From positions 1-20,818 of the forward strand of contig DLQI01000069.1 in assembly GCA_002478745.1 (NCBI GenBank): a stretch of 20,818 bases of DNA, read 5' to 3'. Numbering within the stretch: position 1 is the first letter of the stretch; each line of letters opens with the position of its first letter. Made by a program: the position numbers and the translations under genes. Of this stretch, positions 1 through 8,065 are shown one piece after another. The notes under the pieces are model-generated. The model searched no databases. It saw only the letters and a list, made by a program, of their open reading frames with translations, and was not told where the DNA came from. Source of the stretch: Rhodobacteraceae bacterium UBA7436. Its GTDB lineage: Bacteria > Pseudomonadota > Alphaproteobacteria > Rhodobacterales > Rhodobacteraceae.

Positions 1-185
1 TCCACCTGCTGAAACGCGAGCGGATTAGGCGGCGGACGTACCTGACACGCGACGCAGCAAGGCAGGACGTGTTCGACTACATCGAGATGTTCTACAACCC
101 AACACGCAAGCACACGAACAATGGCATGCTGTCACCGGTTGACTATGAAATGAAACAACAGAGAATGAACGAGGCAGGCGTCTAA
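1..185 (+). CDS. IS3-family transposase OrfB, C-terminal fragment
   Basis: This is the open C-terminal part of the integrase-type (rve, DDE) transposase that catalyses strand transfer of IS3 elements; it is readable from base 3 to the TAA at 183-185. The translated 60 residues contain the typical tail of this family: a basic KRERIRRRTY stretch, then DVFDYIEMFYNPTRKH, then the SPVDYE motif. In related proteins the catalytic Glu lies a few residues before the first visible residue, so the active site itself is mostly outside the window. The gene is oriented opposite to the chromosomal gene it interrupts. Family assignment is firm; subgroup is not claimed. Confidence 0.9.
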   Translation, partial: HLLKRERIRRRTYLTRDAARQDVFDYIEMFYNPTRKHTNNGMLSPVDYEMKQQRMNEAGV

Positions 186-190
186 GAAAC

Positions 191-203
191 TAGGGGCACC
201 TCA
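191..203. repeat. Probable right terminal inverted repeat of the IS
   Basis: The sequence TAGGGGCACCTCA ends the insertion; read inward it begins TGAGGTGCCCC, resembling IS3-family ends. Bases 201-203 also form, on the minus strand, the in-frame TGA that terminates the broken PstS/OmpA gene. The matching left repeat is not in the window, so the exact extent is inferred. Confidence 0.6.
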
Positions 204-1505
204 TAGTGACCTTGCCAGTTGTTGAACATTCGAACGTGACTGCGCATCCAAGCGGACAGACCCTGCATCGAAACGGAAAGATGTTGATAAACGTGCCATA
301 CTCGACAATGTCCGGACCATTCGCTGCAGTTCTTCCAGGGAAACCTCAGGGCCAGCAGTATTGATCGCGTTAGCAAATCTGCTCCCTTGATCCGCGATCG
401 AAATTTCCTCAGCAGCTTGATCAACAAACCCTGCACGGCGAATAACGATCTGGGCGGATGGACCGCGGGTATACGCCAAGAATTCGCGGCCTACCTTTGG
501 TAAACGTCGCGCAGGTAAATATAAAAACATCGGTGCAGTCAAAGGATAGTCTTCAGTCTTGATGCTTCGTCGCGCCGCTTGAAGTGTAAAACCGCATGTC
601 CCACGTAAATTGAGAACCTGCGCATTACCCGTTTCAGCATAGCTCGCGATACCAATAGCAAAGGGCGATGCAGCAACAGATTGTGCCAAATCAACGCCGC
701 GTACATGGCGAACAATACCTGCACCAAAATCCAATTTCGCTGGCTTCATCACCTGATCTTCAACAGCTTGACCTAGACCAGTTCGAGCACTTGGGAGGTG
801 CAAGTCAATCGGCGCATTTGGACCACCCAAATCAGACCAATTCACAATCTCACCCGCAAACACCGCCGCGAGTTGGGGAGCAGAGATTGATCGCACAGGG
901 TTGCCAGATGAAGCGATTGGAACAACTGCATTCAAGGCAAGGACACGACTGCGATTTGGCCCAATCAGATCGCCCATACCTGCATCACGCGCACGTTGGC
1001 GTTCAGAGGAACGGAATTCACGCAACGCCATAACGATGTCAGCTTCATTCGCTAAAAGATCAGCAAACCCTTCGTCGGTATTTGTCACTTTAAAGTGAAA
1101 GTTCGCGACCAACTTCTCTGACTTATTATCAAACAACTGATAAGTGAAACGCGTCTGATCAATTGTGTTTCGCTTCTTCTCAAACCCGTTGCGAAGGGCA
1201 AAACCCTCGATCAATGCCGGCAGGAGAACAGCGCCCATTGTAGCAGAACCGGACAATGAAATCTCGGCCACAAAATCTTGAAGGTTAGGGCAGGCAGGAC
1301 CCTCGCAAAGAACGCCAGAACCGTCGACAGTCATTTCACCATAAACCGTATCGAGACGATAAAATTCGCCATCAAAACCCAGCAGCGTACCACTCATCTC
1401 AACCTGACCATCAGGAGATGCAAGCGTTACATCTTGTGCAAAGGCAGGCCCAAGCGGCGAAAAAAGAAAAAGTGCGGCGAAAGCCGCCGCACGTTTAATG
1501 GACAT
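201..1505 (-). pseudogene. PstS-like/OmpA fusion protein, 3' end removed by IS insertion
   Basis: The 434-residue product has a clear signal peptide (cleavage expected after residue 23, AFA before QD) and a periplasmic phosphate-binding-protein-like region from about residue 80 to 370. It then has only the start of an OmpA peptidoglycan-binding domain (STSFRFDAGSVRLD near residue 408). In this family the OmpA domain continues for several dozen more residues; here it stops at RSL and the stop codon comes from the tip of the insertion sequence. The start ATG at 1505 has an AGGGA ribosome site 6 nt upstream. It follows the unknown gene at 1528-2538 by 22 nt and probably shares its transcript. 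The intact protein would bind a small oxyanion or ligand and be tethered to the cell wall; the truncated product, if stable, should be exported but unanchored. The ligand is not known from sequence. Confidence 0.85.
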
Positions 1506-1527
1506 AGTAGATCCCTAGCACAGCAAT

Positions 1528-2538
1528 TTAGTTGCTGGCGACTTTCAAGTCTTCGACAAGATTATTCAACACCAGAAAGGTACCTTTTGCATCGCAATCG
1601 GGTACAGCCAGCGTCAAATCGCGCATTATGACGTCACCTTCGATAACCTCGAGCGACTGCGCCTCAACTTCGTGACCACAGTTCATAGCCGTCACCTCTG
1701 CTTCAACACTCAGATCAACGATACCAGATTCTGCGGACATCACGGTTGGAAAAGTATAAACTTCTGCCATCAGGCCTTCAGCAATATTAGTGTTTCCTAA
1801 GCGTGTCAAAAAACCACGTGATGCGTCCACAGCACTGAAACTCCGTGCTGCCTCTTTCCAGACATGACCATCTTCGCCGTAGTTTGCACCAAATTCACGA
1901 GCATGCATTTCAAAACCTGCATCGCCCTTCCATTGAATCGCAGTACGGTTGTATTGACGCAGTTCTGGCACTTCCAATTGCGTAACCGCGCCATCGCCAT
2001 TCGAAAATGCAAATATCACCAATGCGTTTACATCAAGCGCCGGAACCATCGTTTCCAACGTACCCTCAGCAGAGGTAGTCTGCGTAAACATCAAACCACG
2101 ATGATGAACAGTTACTCGTTCATTGGGCACACAAGGCGCATTCAACTTGAGTTGGATCATTGCAGCCTTTGAGGCGATTCCGTTCGCTGTGATCTCGCAA
2201 GAGACAGAAGGCAACGCCAACTCAGCTTTGGGCCCCTCAAGCGTGCTGCTTGTCGCGGAAACCAACTCGATATTGTCCAACTGTGGCAAAATCACTTCTG
2301 CAGGTTCGGACAGCGCAGATGTAAGGACTATGTCTTCAACTTCAAGAATTTCTTGTGATTTCACGTTAGCTACAGGCTCAAATGGGTTAACATCCGTGAA
2401 ACTTGCGGCGTTAACAACAACCTCCTCAGTGCCACCATAACGTTGCTGCGCATCATCACCGCTTTGCATGAAAAACCCGATTCCCACGGCACACGCTAAT
2501 GTACCTACGGCAGTCACAATTTCTCTGGTTTCTACCAT
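1528..2538 (-). CDS. secA-linked membrane-anchored periplasmic protein of unknown function
   Basis: I do not recognise a characterised family. The likely product has 336 residues, starting at the ATG at 2538; a longer in-frame start at 2610 lies inside a hairpin and adds an unconvincing N-terminus. An AGGA sequence precedes the chosen start closely, and an AAGG lies further upstream. Residues 7-24 form one hydrophobic segment, followed by an acidic and probably disordered stretch, so the bulk should be periplasmic. There are four Cys outside the membrane segment, arranged as two pairs. Each pair spans about 21-27 residues and is followed by a similar beta-like hydrophobic stretch (LNAPC then VTVHHRGL; AVPDC then FLVLNNL), which suggests two related domains, each with a disulphide. 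The gene lies downstream of secA by 118 nt and upstream of the PstS/OmpA gene by 22 nt. A role in envelope or export is only an inference from position. Confidence 0.75.
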   Translation of the reverse strand: MVETREIVTAVGTLACAVGIGFFMQSGDDAQQRYGGTEEVVVNAASFTDVNPFEPVANVKSQEILEVEDIVLTSALSEPAEVILPQLDNIELVSATSSTLEGPKAELALPSVSCEITANGIASKAAMIQLKLNAPCVPNERVTVHHRGLMFTQTTSAEGTLETMVPALDVNALVIFAFSNGDGAVTQLEVPELRQYNRTAIQWKGDAGFEMHAREFGANYGEDGHVWKEAARSFSAVDASRGFLTRLGNTNIAEGLMAEVYTFPTVMSAESGIVDLSVEAEVTAMNCGHEVEAQSLEVIEGDVIMRDLTLAVPDCDAKGTFLVLNNLVEDLKVASN

Positions 2539-2595
2539 AATCCTGTACCTTATATCGGTTTCGGTCAAGATATTGGTAAGTGAGGAAAGCGTCAC

Positions 2596-2621
2596 GAGCT
2601 GGTCGGACATGTGACCAGCTC
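2596..2621 (-). other. 9-bp perfect hairpin between secA and the next gene
   Basis: GAGCTGGTC and GACCAGCTC form a perfect 9-bp stem around an 8-nt loop, 35 nt after the secA stop. No T-run follows on the minus strand, so it is not a classic intrinsic terminator. It could act as an mRNA-stabilising 3' end for secA or a partial terminator that lowers expression of the downstream gene. Confidence 0.6.
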
Positions 2622-2656
2622 ATGGATTCATTGCGTCAGAATAAAGGCGCGAACTA

Positions 2657-5353
2657 TTAACTTACACGCCCGTGGCAATGCTTGAATTTTTCACCTGAAC
2701 CACAGGGGCAATCACCATTTCGGCCCGGGTTACCCCAGGTCGCGCTGTCGTCAGGGTCAAACCCTGCAGCAACAGCTTCAGCCGTTGGTGCTGGCAAGCT
2801 TGGCCTAGCTGAAACCTGAACCTGCGCTTGCTGCGCCGCCGCCTGTTCAGCAATGGCGCGCTGTTCTTCCTCAGTAATTGGGCGAATTTGCGACAGTTTT
2901 TGCGTCACGTCTTCACGCAAGCTATCAAGCATGCTTTCGAACAATTGGAACGCTTCATTTTTATATTCGTTCAAAGGATCACGCTGCGCATAGCCGCGGA
3001 ACCCAACCACAGAACGAAGGTGCTCTAGTGTCAAAAGATGTTCGCGCCATTTGCCATCGATAGATTGAAGCAACAATTGCTTTTCAATCAAACGCATCGT
3101 CTCAGGTCCAAAGGCTTCAGCCTTTTCACCCATCTGTTCATCAGTCGCCTTCATAAGGCGTTCGCTAATTTGTTCGTCGTCAACACCCTCTTCAGCACAC
3201 CACTCCATAAGTGGTACATCCACACCAAGACGCTCAATAGCGGCGGTATAGAGGCCCTCAGTATTCCACTGATCGGCGTACGAATTCGGCGGCATAAACT
3301 CATAGATCAAGTCTTCAATCACTTCAGAACGCATGTCTGTTGTAATCTCTGAAAGGTCAGTTACTTCCATAATTTCACGACGTTGGCCAAACACAACTTT
3401 GCGCTGGTCATTCATCACGTCATCAAATTTCAGCAACTGCTTGCGAATGTCAAAGTTGCGGCCCTCAACCTTTGCTTGGGCGCGTTCTAGCGACTTATTA
3501 ACCCACGGGTGGATGATGGCTTCGCCTTCTTCCAATCCAAGAGTTGTCAGAACTTTTTCCAAACGATCAGAACCAAAGATGCGCATTAAGTCATCTTCAA
3601 GGCTGAGGTAGAAAGACGTCCGACCCGGATCGCCCTGACGACCAGAACGGCCGCGCAATTGGTTATCAATGCGACGGCTCTCGTGGCGTTCAGACGCCAT
3701 AACAAATAGACCACCAGCATCGATAACTTGCTTCTTCTCGTCTGCGTGCTCCGCTTCTATTTTGGCGCGGATCGCGTCTGGATCTGCATCTGGATCTGCA
3801 GAGATTGTTTCAAGAATAACCATTTCAGCGTTGCCACCCAACTGAATGTCAGTCCCACGGCCCGCCATATTGGTCGCGATAGTCACCGCACCCAACTTAC
3901 CAGCATCCGCAATGATCTGAGCTTCTTGCTCATGCAAACGCGCGTTCAAAACATTGTGTGTGATACCCTGAGCTGTCAGAGCTTGGCTGAACATCTCAGA
4001 CTTATCGATAGAGGTTGTACCCACCAAAACCGGCTGGTTCTTGGCGTTTGCTTCTTTGATTTCAACAATCATCGCTTCGTATTTTTCACGTTGCGTACGG
4101 TAAACGCGGTCATCTTCATCAACACGTGCAATGCCGCGGTTGGTCGGCACTTCCACCACACCCAAGCCATAGATTTCGGCGAACTCGTCAGCTTCGGTCG
4201 TTGCTGTACCAGTCATACCTGACAACTTGTCATACAAACGAAAGTAGTTCTGGAACGTCACAGAGGCCAGCGTTACGTTCTCTGGCTTAATGTCCACATT
4301 TTCCTTAGCTTCAATCGCTTGGTGCAAACCGTCAGACAATCGACGGCCTGACATCATGCGGCCCGTGAATTCGTCAATTAGAACGATTTCGTTATCACGA
4401 ACGATATAATCTTTGTCACGCTGGAACAATTTATGAGCACGCAGGCCTTGGTTGATGTGGTGAACCAAGCTGGTGCTTTCAGGATCATACAAGGTTGCAT
4501 CAGCATCCAACAAACCGCGTGTTCGCAACTGCTCTTCAAGGAACTCATTGCCATCGTCGGTAAACGTCACGTTGCGTGTTTTTTCGTCCAGCTCGAAGTG
4601 CTCATCAGACAGCGATGGAATAATGGCATCAATGGTGATGTACATTTGGGAACGATCATCCGCCGGGCCGGAAATAATAAGCGGCGTACGTGCTTCATCA
4701 ATCAAGATACTGTCGACTTCATCCACGATCGCAAAATTGTGTTCTTTTTGGAAAATTTGGCTCAACTCGGATTTCATATTATCGCGAAGATAATCAAAGC
4801 CCAATTCATTGTTGGTCGCGTAGGTAATGTCTGAATTGTATGCTGCTTGCTTTTCTTCGTTCGGTGCGTCGCCGACAGCAACACCAGTCGTCAGGCCAAG
4901 TGCGGTGAATACCTTACTCATCCATTCTGCGTCACGTTTCGCAAGGTATTCGTTCACAGTAACAACGTGCACACCTTTACCGGTTAAACCGTTCAAATAG
5001 GCAGGGAACGTAGCAACAAGGGTTTTACCCTCACCGGTTTTCATTTCTGAGATGTTGCCCTGGTGCAGAAAGATACCGCCCATCAGCTGCACATCAAAGG
5101 CACGAAGGCCCAATGCACGTTTGGCGGCTTCACGACAGTTGGCAAATGCTTCTGGCAGCAGATCGTCCAAGCTTTCGCCACTATTGGCACGCTCCGCGAA
5201 TTCGCGGGTCTTAGCGATCAACTCTTCGTCACTCAACACCTCGAACTCGGGCTCTAGTGCATTGATCTTTTCCACCAACGGACGGACCGCTTTTACTTTG
5301 CGATCATTGGCAGATCCAAAGATCTTCTTTGTGAGTGTTCCGAAACCTAGCAT
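2657..5353 (-). CDS. secA: Protein translocase ATPase subunit SecA
   Basis: SecA is the ATPase motor that drives unfolded preproteins through SecYEG in the inner membrane. The 898-residue product has the usual length and full architecture. The Walker A motif MKTGEGKT is at 104-111 and Walker B DEVD at 211-214, followed by the ARTPLIISG signature. The preprotein cross-linking and helicase-like regions follow, with AGRGTDI and GRSGRQGDPG in the second nucleotide-binding domain. A C-terminal zinc-binding tail has Cys882, Cys884, Cys893 and His894. The ATG at 5353 is chosen because MLGFGTLTKKIFG matches the family N-terminus and a GGAG site lies 6 nt upstream; the longer reading frame to 5419 has no support. 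It is divergent from the parvulin gene. A four-residue duplication (ADPD twice) sits in an acidic linker. Confidence 0.98.
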   Translation of the reverse strand: MLGFGTLTKKIFGSANDRKVKAVRPLVEKINALEPEFEVLSDEELIAKTREFAERANSGESLDDLLPEAFANCREAAKRALGLRAFDVQLMGGIFLHQGNISEMKTGEGKTLVATFPAYLNGLTGKGVHVVTVNEYLAKRDAEWMSKVFTALGLTTGVAVGDAPNEEKQAAYNSDITYATNNELGFDYLRDNMKSELSQIFQKEHNFAIVDEVDSILIDEARTPLIISGPADDRSQMYITIDAIIPSLSDEHFELDEKTRNVTFTDDGNEFLEEQLRTRGLLDADATLYDPESTSLVHHINQGLRAHKLFQRDKDYIVRDNEIVLIDEFTGRMMSGRRLSDGLHQAIEAKENVDIKPENVTLASVTFQNYFRLYDKLSGMTGTATTEADEFAEIYGLGVVEVPTNRGIARVDEDDRVYRTQREKYEAMIVEIKEANAKNQPVLVGTTSIDKSEMFSQALTAQGITHNVLNARLHEQEAQIIADAGKLGAVTIATNMAGRGTDIQLGGNAEMVILETISADPDADPDAIRAKIEAEHADEKKQVIDAGGLFVMASERHESRRIDNQLRGRSGRQGDPGRTSFYLSLEDDLMRIFGSDRLEKVLTTLGLEEGEAIIHPWVNKSLERAQAKVEGRNFDIRKQLLKFDDVMNDQRKVVFGQRREIMEVTDLSEITTDMRSEVIEDLIYEFMPPNSYADQWNTEGLYTAAIERLGVDVPLMEWCAEEGVDDEQISERLMKATDEQMGEKAEAFGPETMRLIEKQLLLQSIDGKWREHLLTLEHLRSVVGFRGYAQRDPLNEYKNEAFQLFESMLDSLREDVTQKLSQIRPITEEEQRAIAEQAAAQQAQVQVSARPSLPAPTAEAVAAGFDPDDSATWGNPGRNGDCPCGSGEKFKHCHGRVS
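3777..3800. repeat. Perfect 12-bp tandem duplication inside secA
   Basis: The unit TCTGGATCTGCA occurs twice head to tail. Read on the coding strand it gives Ala-Asp-Pro-Asp twice, in the acidic linker just before the segment IRAKIEAEHADEKK. It is in frame and so alters length, not reading. It looks like a recent slippage event. Confidence 0.85.
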
Positions 5354-5387
5354 TAAGTACTCCAGCCGTGGTGTGTTGTGTTTCGCA

Positions 5388-5399
5388 GCAAGCGCTTGC
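5388..5399. promoter_or_regulatory. 12-bp perfect palindrome in the secA leader
   Basis: GCAAGCGCTTGC is its own reverse complement and lies 34 nt upstream of the secA start, downstream of the candidate promoter. It could be a dimeric protein-binding site or a short stem in the mRNA leader. No known operator is claimed. Confidence 0.35.
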
Positions 5400-5457
5400 C
5401 CGACCCGCGTACAGTCCATAGATACAAGTTAGGATAGTCCCAACCATGCCCATAGCG

Positions 5458-5486
5458 GATGTAAGGGGCACATCAAACAGTGTCAA
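5458..5486 (-). promoter_or_regulatory. Candidate secA promoter
   Basis: On the minus strand a perfect TTGACA (5486-5481) is followed after 17 nt by TACATC (5463-5458). This is a sigma-70-like arrangement with a strong -35 and a weak -10. It would give a secA leader of roughly 95-100 nt that includes the 12-bp palindrome. It is based on motif match only. Confidence 0.42.
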
Positions 5487-5525
5487 TGTTACGCCCAGTC
5501 GTGACCATAATCATAGGACTATACA

Positions 5526-6365
5526 ATGCAAAAACGTCTCAACTTTGTAGCCGCACTTGGCCTTGCCGTAACTTTCGCCATGCCTGTACAGGCACAGGAC
5601 GCAAACACCGTCGTTGCAACCGTGAATGGGAAGTCCATCACGTTAGGCCACATGATCGTGGCACGCGCCATTTTGCCAGAGCAATACCAACAACTGCCAA
5701 ACGAGGTCTTGTTTGAAGGCATCCTAAAACAACTGGTCGAACAAACGCTGCTAGCAGGCGCCTTTGATGGCGCATTGCCAAAACGGATTCCTATTTCCTT
5801 GGAAAATGAGCAGCGCTCTTTGATCGCTGGCGAAACGCTTGAAGTGGTATTGTCCCAAGCACTCAGCGAAGACGCTGTTAAGGCAGCGTACGATGCGCAA
5901 TTCGCAGATGCTGAACCCTCAAAAGAATATAACGCTTCTCATATTTTAGTAGAGACTGAAGAAGAAGCATTGGCAATCCAAGCTGGTGTCGATGGCGGAG
6001 CAGACTTTGCGACAGTCGCTAAAGAAAAGTCGACGGGGCCTTCAGGTCCAAACGGTGGCTCCCTTGGCTGGTTTGGCAAAGGCGCAATGGTGCCTAGTTT
6101 TGAAGCTGCGGTTGTTGGTCTAGAAGTCGGCGCTGTTTCAGCACCAGTTCAAACTCAATTTGGCTGGCACGTGATCATCTTGAACGAAACACGCAACACC
6201 AGCGCACCAGAACTAGATGCGGTTCGCGTAGAGATCGAAGGCACCCTTCGCCAAGAAGCCGTCACAACAAAGATTGAAGAACTGCGTGAAGCCGCAACCA
6301 TTGATCAAAGCGGCGTAGAGGGCATCGATCCTTCCATCCTGTCTGACCTTAGCATCGTTGAATAA
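5526..6365 (+). CDS. Exported parvulin-type peptidyl-prolyl cis-trans isomerase
   Basis: The 279-residue protein accelerates prolyl isomerisation during folding of exported proteins. A signal peptide covers about residues 1-23 (VQA before QD). An N-terminal chaperone-like helical part follows to about residue 130, and a rotamase (PpiC/SurA-type) domain occupies about 135-222. Visible parvulin hallmarks are ASHILV with His139, the segment GSLGWFGKGAMVPSFE at 178-193 and QFGWHVI at 211-217. The ATG at 5526 has AGGA 7 nt upstream. It is divergent from secA and ends 5 nt before argJ, so all three plus-strand genes are probably co-transcribed. The neighbourhood with secA fits a role in the export pathway, but its clients are unknown. 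It is shorter than SurA, with one rotamase domain. Confidence 0.92.
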   Translation: MQKRLNFVAALGLAVTFAMPVQAQDANTVVATVNGKSITLGHMIVARAILPEQYQQLPNEVLFEGILKQLVEQTLLAGAFDGALPKRIPISLENEQRSLIAGETLEVVLSQALSEDAVKAAYDAQFADAEPSKEYNASHILVETEEEALAIQAGVDGGADFATVAKEKSTGPSGPNGGSLGWFGKGAMVPSFEAAVVGLEVGAVSAPVQTQFGWHVIILNETRNTSAPELDAVRVEIEGTLRQEAVTTKIEELREAATIDQSGVEGIDPSILSDLSIVE

Positions 6366-6370
6366 TCTGA

Positions 6371-7597
6371 ATGGCAAGTACCATGCAAAAATCCCCTCTC
6401 GCGCCTGCTCATTTTCCCGATCTACCCGTCGTGGATGGCGTAACCTTTGCAACGATTGCTGCCGGGGTTCGTTATTCAGGACGCACAGATGTGATGCTGG
6501 CAAAACTAATAGCTGGCACCTCCATCGCAGGCGTCTTCACAAAATCAACTACCCGTGCCGCGCCTGTTCTGGACTGCCAGACAAAGCTTGGTGGGGATTG
6601 CACAGAATCTGCTGCAATCCTTGTAAACTCCGGCAATGCCAATGCCTTCACTGGTAAGAACGGTCAGACGTCAGTCACAACAATCTGTGATGCTGTGGCG
6701 GATGCCTGCGATGTCCCAGTGAACCGCGTCTTTACCTCTTCGACAGGCGTGATCGGTGAACCACTCGCACACGATCGGATTATCGAAAACCTACAAGCTC
6801 TGAACAGCACCCAAAGTCCTGATGACGTAGAGGCAGCTGCTCACGCAATCATGACCACCGACACTTATGCAAAGGGCTCTACGCAAACTGTACAAATTAA
6901 CGGTCAATCTGTGCAGATCGTTGGAATTGCAAAAGGGTCAGGCATGATCGCGCCAGATATGGCAACGATGTTGGTCTACATCTTCACTGACGCTGTATTT
7001 GATCAAGTAGCGCTACAACAGTTGGTGTCGGACACTTCAGATCGAACGTTCAACTGCATCACAGTTGATAGTGACACCTCTACGTCAGATTCATTGTTGA
7101 TGGCCGCTACTGGTGCATCAGGCGTGAATGCACAAGACAACGCCGACTTTGCAACCGCACTGCACAAATTGATGCTCGATCTGTCACAGCAAGTGGTACG
7201 CGATGGTGAAGGCGCGACAAAGCTGGTTGAGATTACCGTAACGGGTGGAATCGATGACAGCGTTGCACGCATCCACGCGATGGCTATTGCAAACTCACCG
7301 TTGGTCAAGACAGCCATAGCCGGCGAAGATCCAAATTGGGGCCGGATCGTAATGGCAATTGGCAAATCGGGCGCACCCGCAGATCGTGACCTTATCTCGA
7401 TCTCTTTCGGGGATGTGAATGTCGCGACACAAGGTTGGGTGAACCCAAATTATGTTGAAGCGGACGCAGCGGCACTGATGAAAAAGCAAGAGATCGATAT
7501 TACCGTTGATCTGGGAATGGGCACAGGAACGGCAACAGTTTGGACCTGCGATTTGACCCACGGTTATATCGAGATCAACGCGGATTACCGTTCATGA
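6371..7597 (+). CDS. argJ: Bifunctional ornithine acetyltransferase/N-acetylglutamate synthase ArgJ
   Basis: ArgJ transfers acetyl groups from N-acetylornithine to glutamate and, in bifunctional forms, also makes N-acetylglutamate from acetyl-CoA, feeding arginine synthesis. The 408-residue product has the family length. The self-cleavage motif ATML is at 198-201, with Thr199 the expected new N-terminal nucleophile of the beta chain. The conserved NSGNANAFTG lies around 86-95 and the oxyanion-hole region SSTGVIG at 123-129. The start at 6371 has a poor ribosome site; an in-frame ATG at 6383 is an alternative that would remove four residues. It sits 5 nt after the parvulin gene and overlaps mutT by ATGA. 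Whether it is mono- or bifunctional cannot be told from sequence alone. Confidence 0.95.
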   Translation: MASTMQKSPLAPAHFPDLPVVDGVTFATIAAGVRYSGRTDVMLAKLIAGTSIAGVFTKSTTRAAPVLDCQTKLGGDCTESAAILVNSGNANAFTGKNGQTSVTTICDAVADACDVPVNRVFTSSTGVIGEPLAHDRIIENLQALNSTQSPDDVEAAAHAIMTTDTYAKGSTQTVQINGQSVQIVGIAKGSGMIAPDMATMLVYIFTDAVFDQVALQQLVSDTSDRTFNCITVDSDTSTSDSLLMAATGASGVNAQDNADFATALHKLMLDLSQQVVRDGEGATKLVEITVTGGIDDSVARIHAMAIANSPLVKTAIAGEDPNWGRIVMAIGKSGAPADRDLISISFGDVNVATQGWVNPNYVEADAAALMKKQEIDITVDLGMGTGTATVWTCDLTHGYIEINADYRS

Positions 7598-7992
7598 AGG
7601 TCGTTTTGGTTTCAGCCGTAGCCCTCATCGATGTGGATGGACGCGTCTTACTTGGTCAACGCCCCGAAGGTAAATCCATGGCTGGATTGTGGGAATTTCC
7701 GGGTGGTAAAGTCGAAGCAGGCGAAACGCCTGAGGTCGCGCTAATCCGTGAGTTGGAAGAAGAGCTCGGAATTAACACATGGGAAAGCTGCCTCGCGCCG
7801 CTAACCTTTGCAAGCCACAGCTACGATGGTTTTCACCTACTGATGCCTTTGTTTGCCTGCCGTAAGTGGGAAGGCACACCGATGTCGCGCGAAAACCAAG
7901 CGTTAAAGTGGGTGCGGCCTAATGAGTTGCGTAACTACCCAATGCCAGCAGCCGATGTACCACTGATCCCAATTCTGCGCGACTGGCTTTAA
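7594..7992 (+). CDS. mutT: MutT-type Nudix hydrolase (8-oxo-dGTP diphosphatase)
   Basis: The 132-residue protein carries a complete Nudix box: Gly38, Glu44, Arg52-Glu53, Glu56-Glu57 and Gly59 in the spacing G-x5-E-x7-REL-x-EELGI. MutT proteins hydrolyse oxidised guanine nucleotides so that they are not incorporated into DNA. LWEFPGGKVE just before the box is typical of the MutT branch. The start at 7594 overlaps the argJ stop (ATGA), which points to translational coupling; the open frame extends further upstream but only inside argJ. A bidirectional terminator follows. Substrate is inferred from family. Confidence 0.9.
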   Translation: MKVVLVSAVALIDVDGRVLLGQRPEGKSMAGLWEFPGGKVEAGETPEVALIRELEEELGINTWESCLAPLTFASHSYDGFHLLMPLFACRKWEGTPMSRENQALKWVRPNELRNYPMPAADVPLIPILRDWL

Positions 7993-8011
7993 GCAAAACA
8001 TAAAACAACGA

Positions 8012-8043
8012 AAAAAGGGGAAGGCTCTCGCCTTCCCCTTTTC
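8012..8043. terminator. Bidirectional intrinsic terminator between mutT and infB
   Basis: GGGGAAGGC and GCCTTCCCC form a 9-bp stem with a TCTC loop (8026-8029). It is flanked by an A-run on the left and a T-run on the right, so the hairpin can end both the plus-strand transcript from argJ-mutT and the minus-strand transcript from infB. Confidence 0.93.
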
Positions 8044-8065
8044 TATTTTCATGACACCAACCGTC

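Larger units (their letters stand above)
1..203 (+). mobile_element. Right end of an IS3-family insertion sequence
   Basis: The window opens inside an insertion sequence. It holds the last 60 codons of an IS3-type transposase, followed 18 nt later by a probable terminal inverted repeat. Reading inward from the right end the DNA starts TGAGGTGCCCC, which has the TGA outer trinucleotide common in IS3-family ends. The flanking chromosomal gene on the minus strand is colinear with its family right up to this point, which places the junction at or within a few bases of 203. The left end, and therefore the target duplication, lies outside the window. The junction is inferred from the truncated gene and the end motif, not from two visible ends. 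Confidence 0.82.

Noticed and set aside
668..1033. Plus-strand open frame of 121 codons opposite the PstS/OmpA gene
   Set aside because: Antisense to a recognisable family, His/Gln-rich shadow composition and no ribosome site.
3728..4222. Plus-strand open frame of 164 codons opposite secA
   Set aside because: Shadow of the conserved secA frame; no recognisable protein features.
5354..5419. Longer secA start at 5419
   Set aside because: The extra 22 residues do not resemble the SecA N-terminus and the GGAG ribosome site belongs to the ATG at 5353.
5506..5511. CATAAT as a -10 box for the parvulin gene
   Set aside because: It lies only 14 nt before the ATG and would cut into the ribosome site; no fitting -35 box is present.
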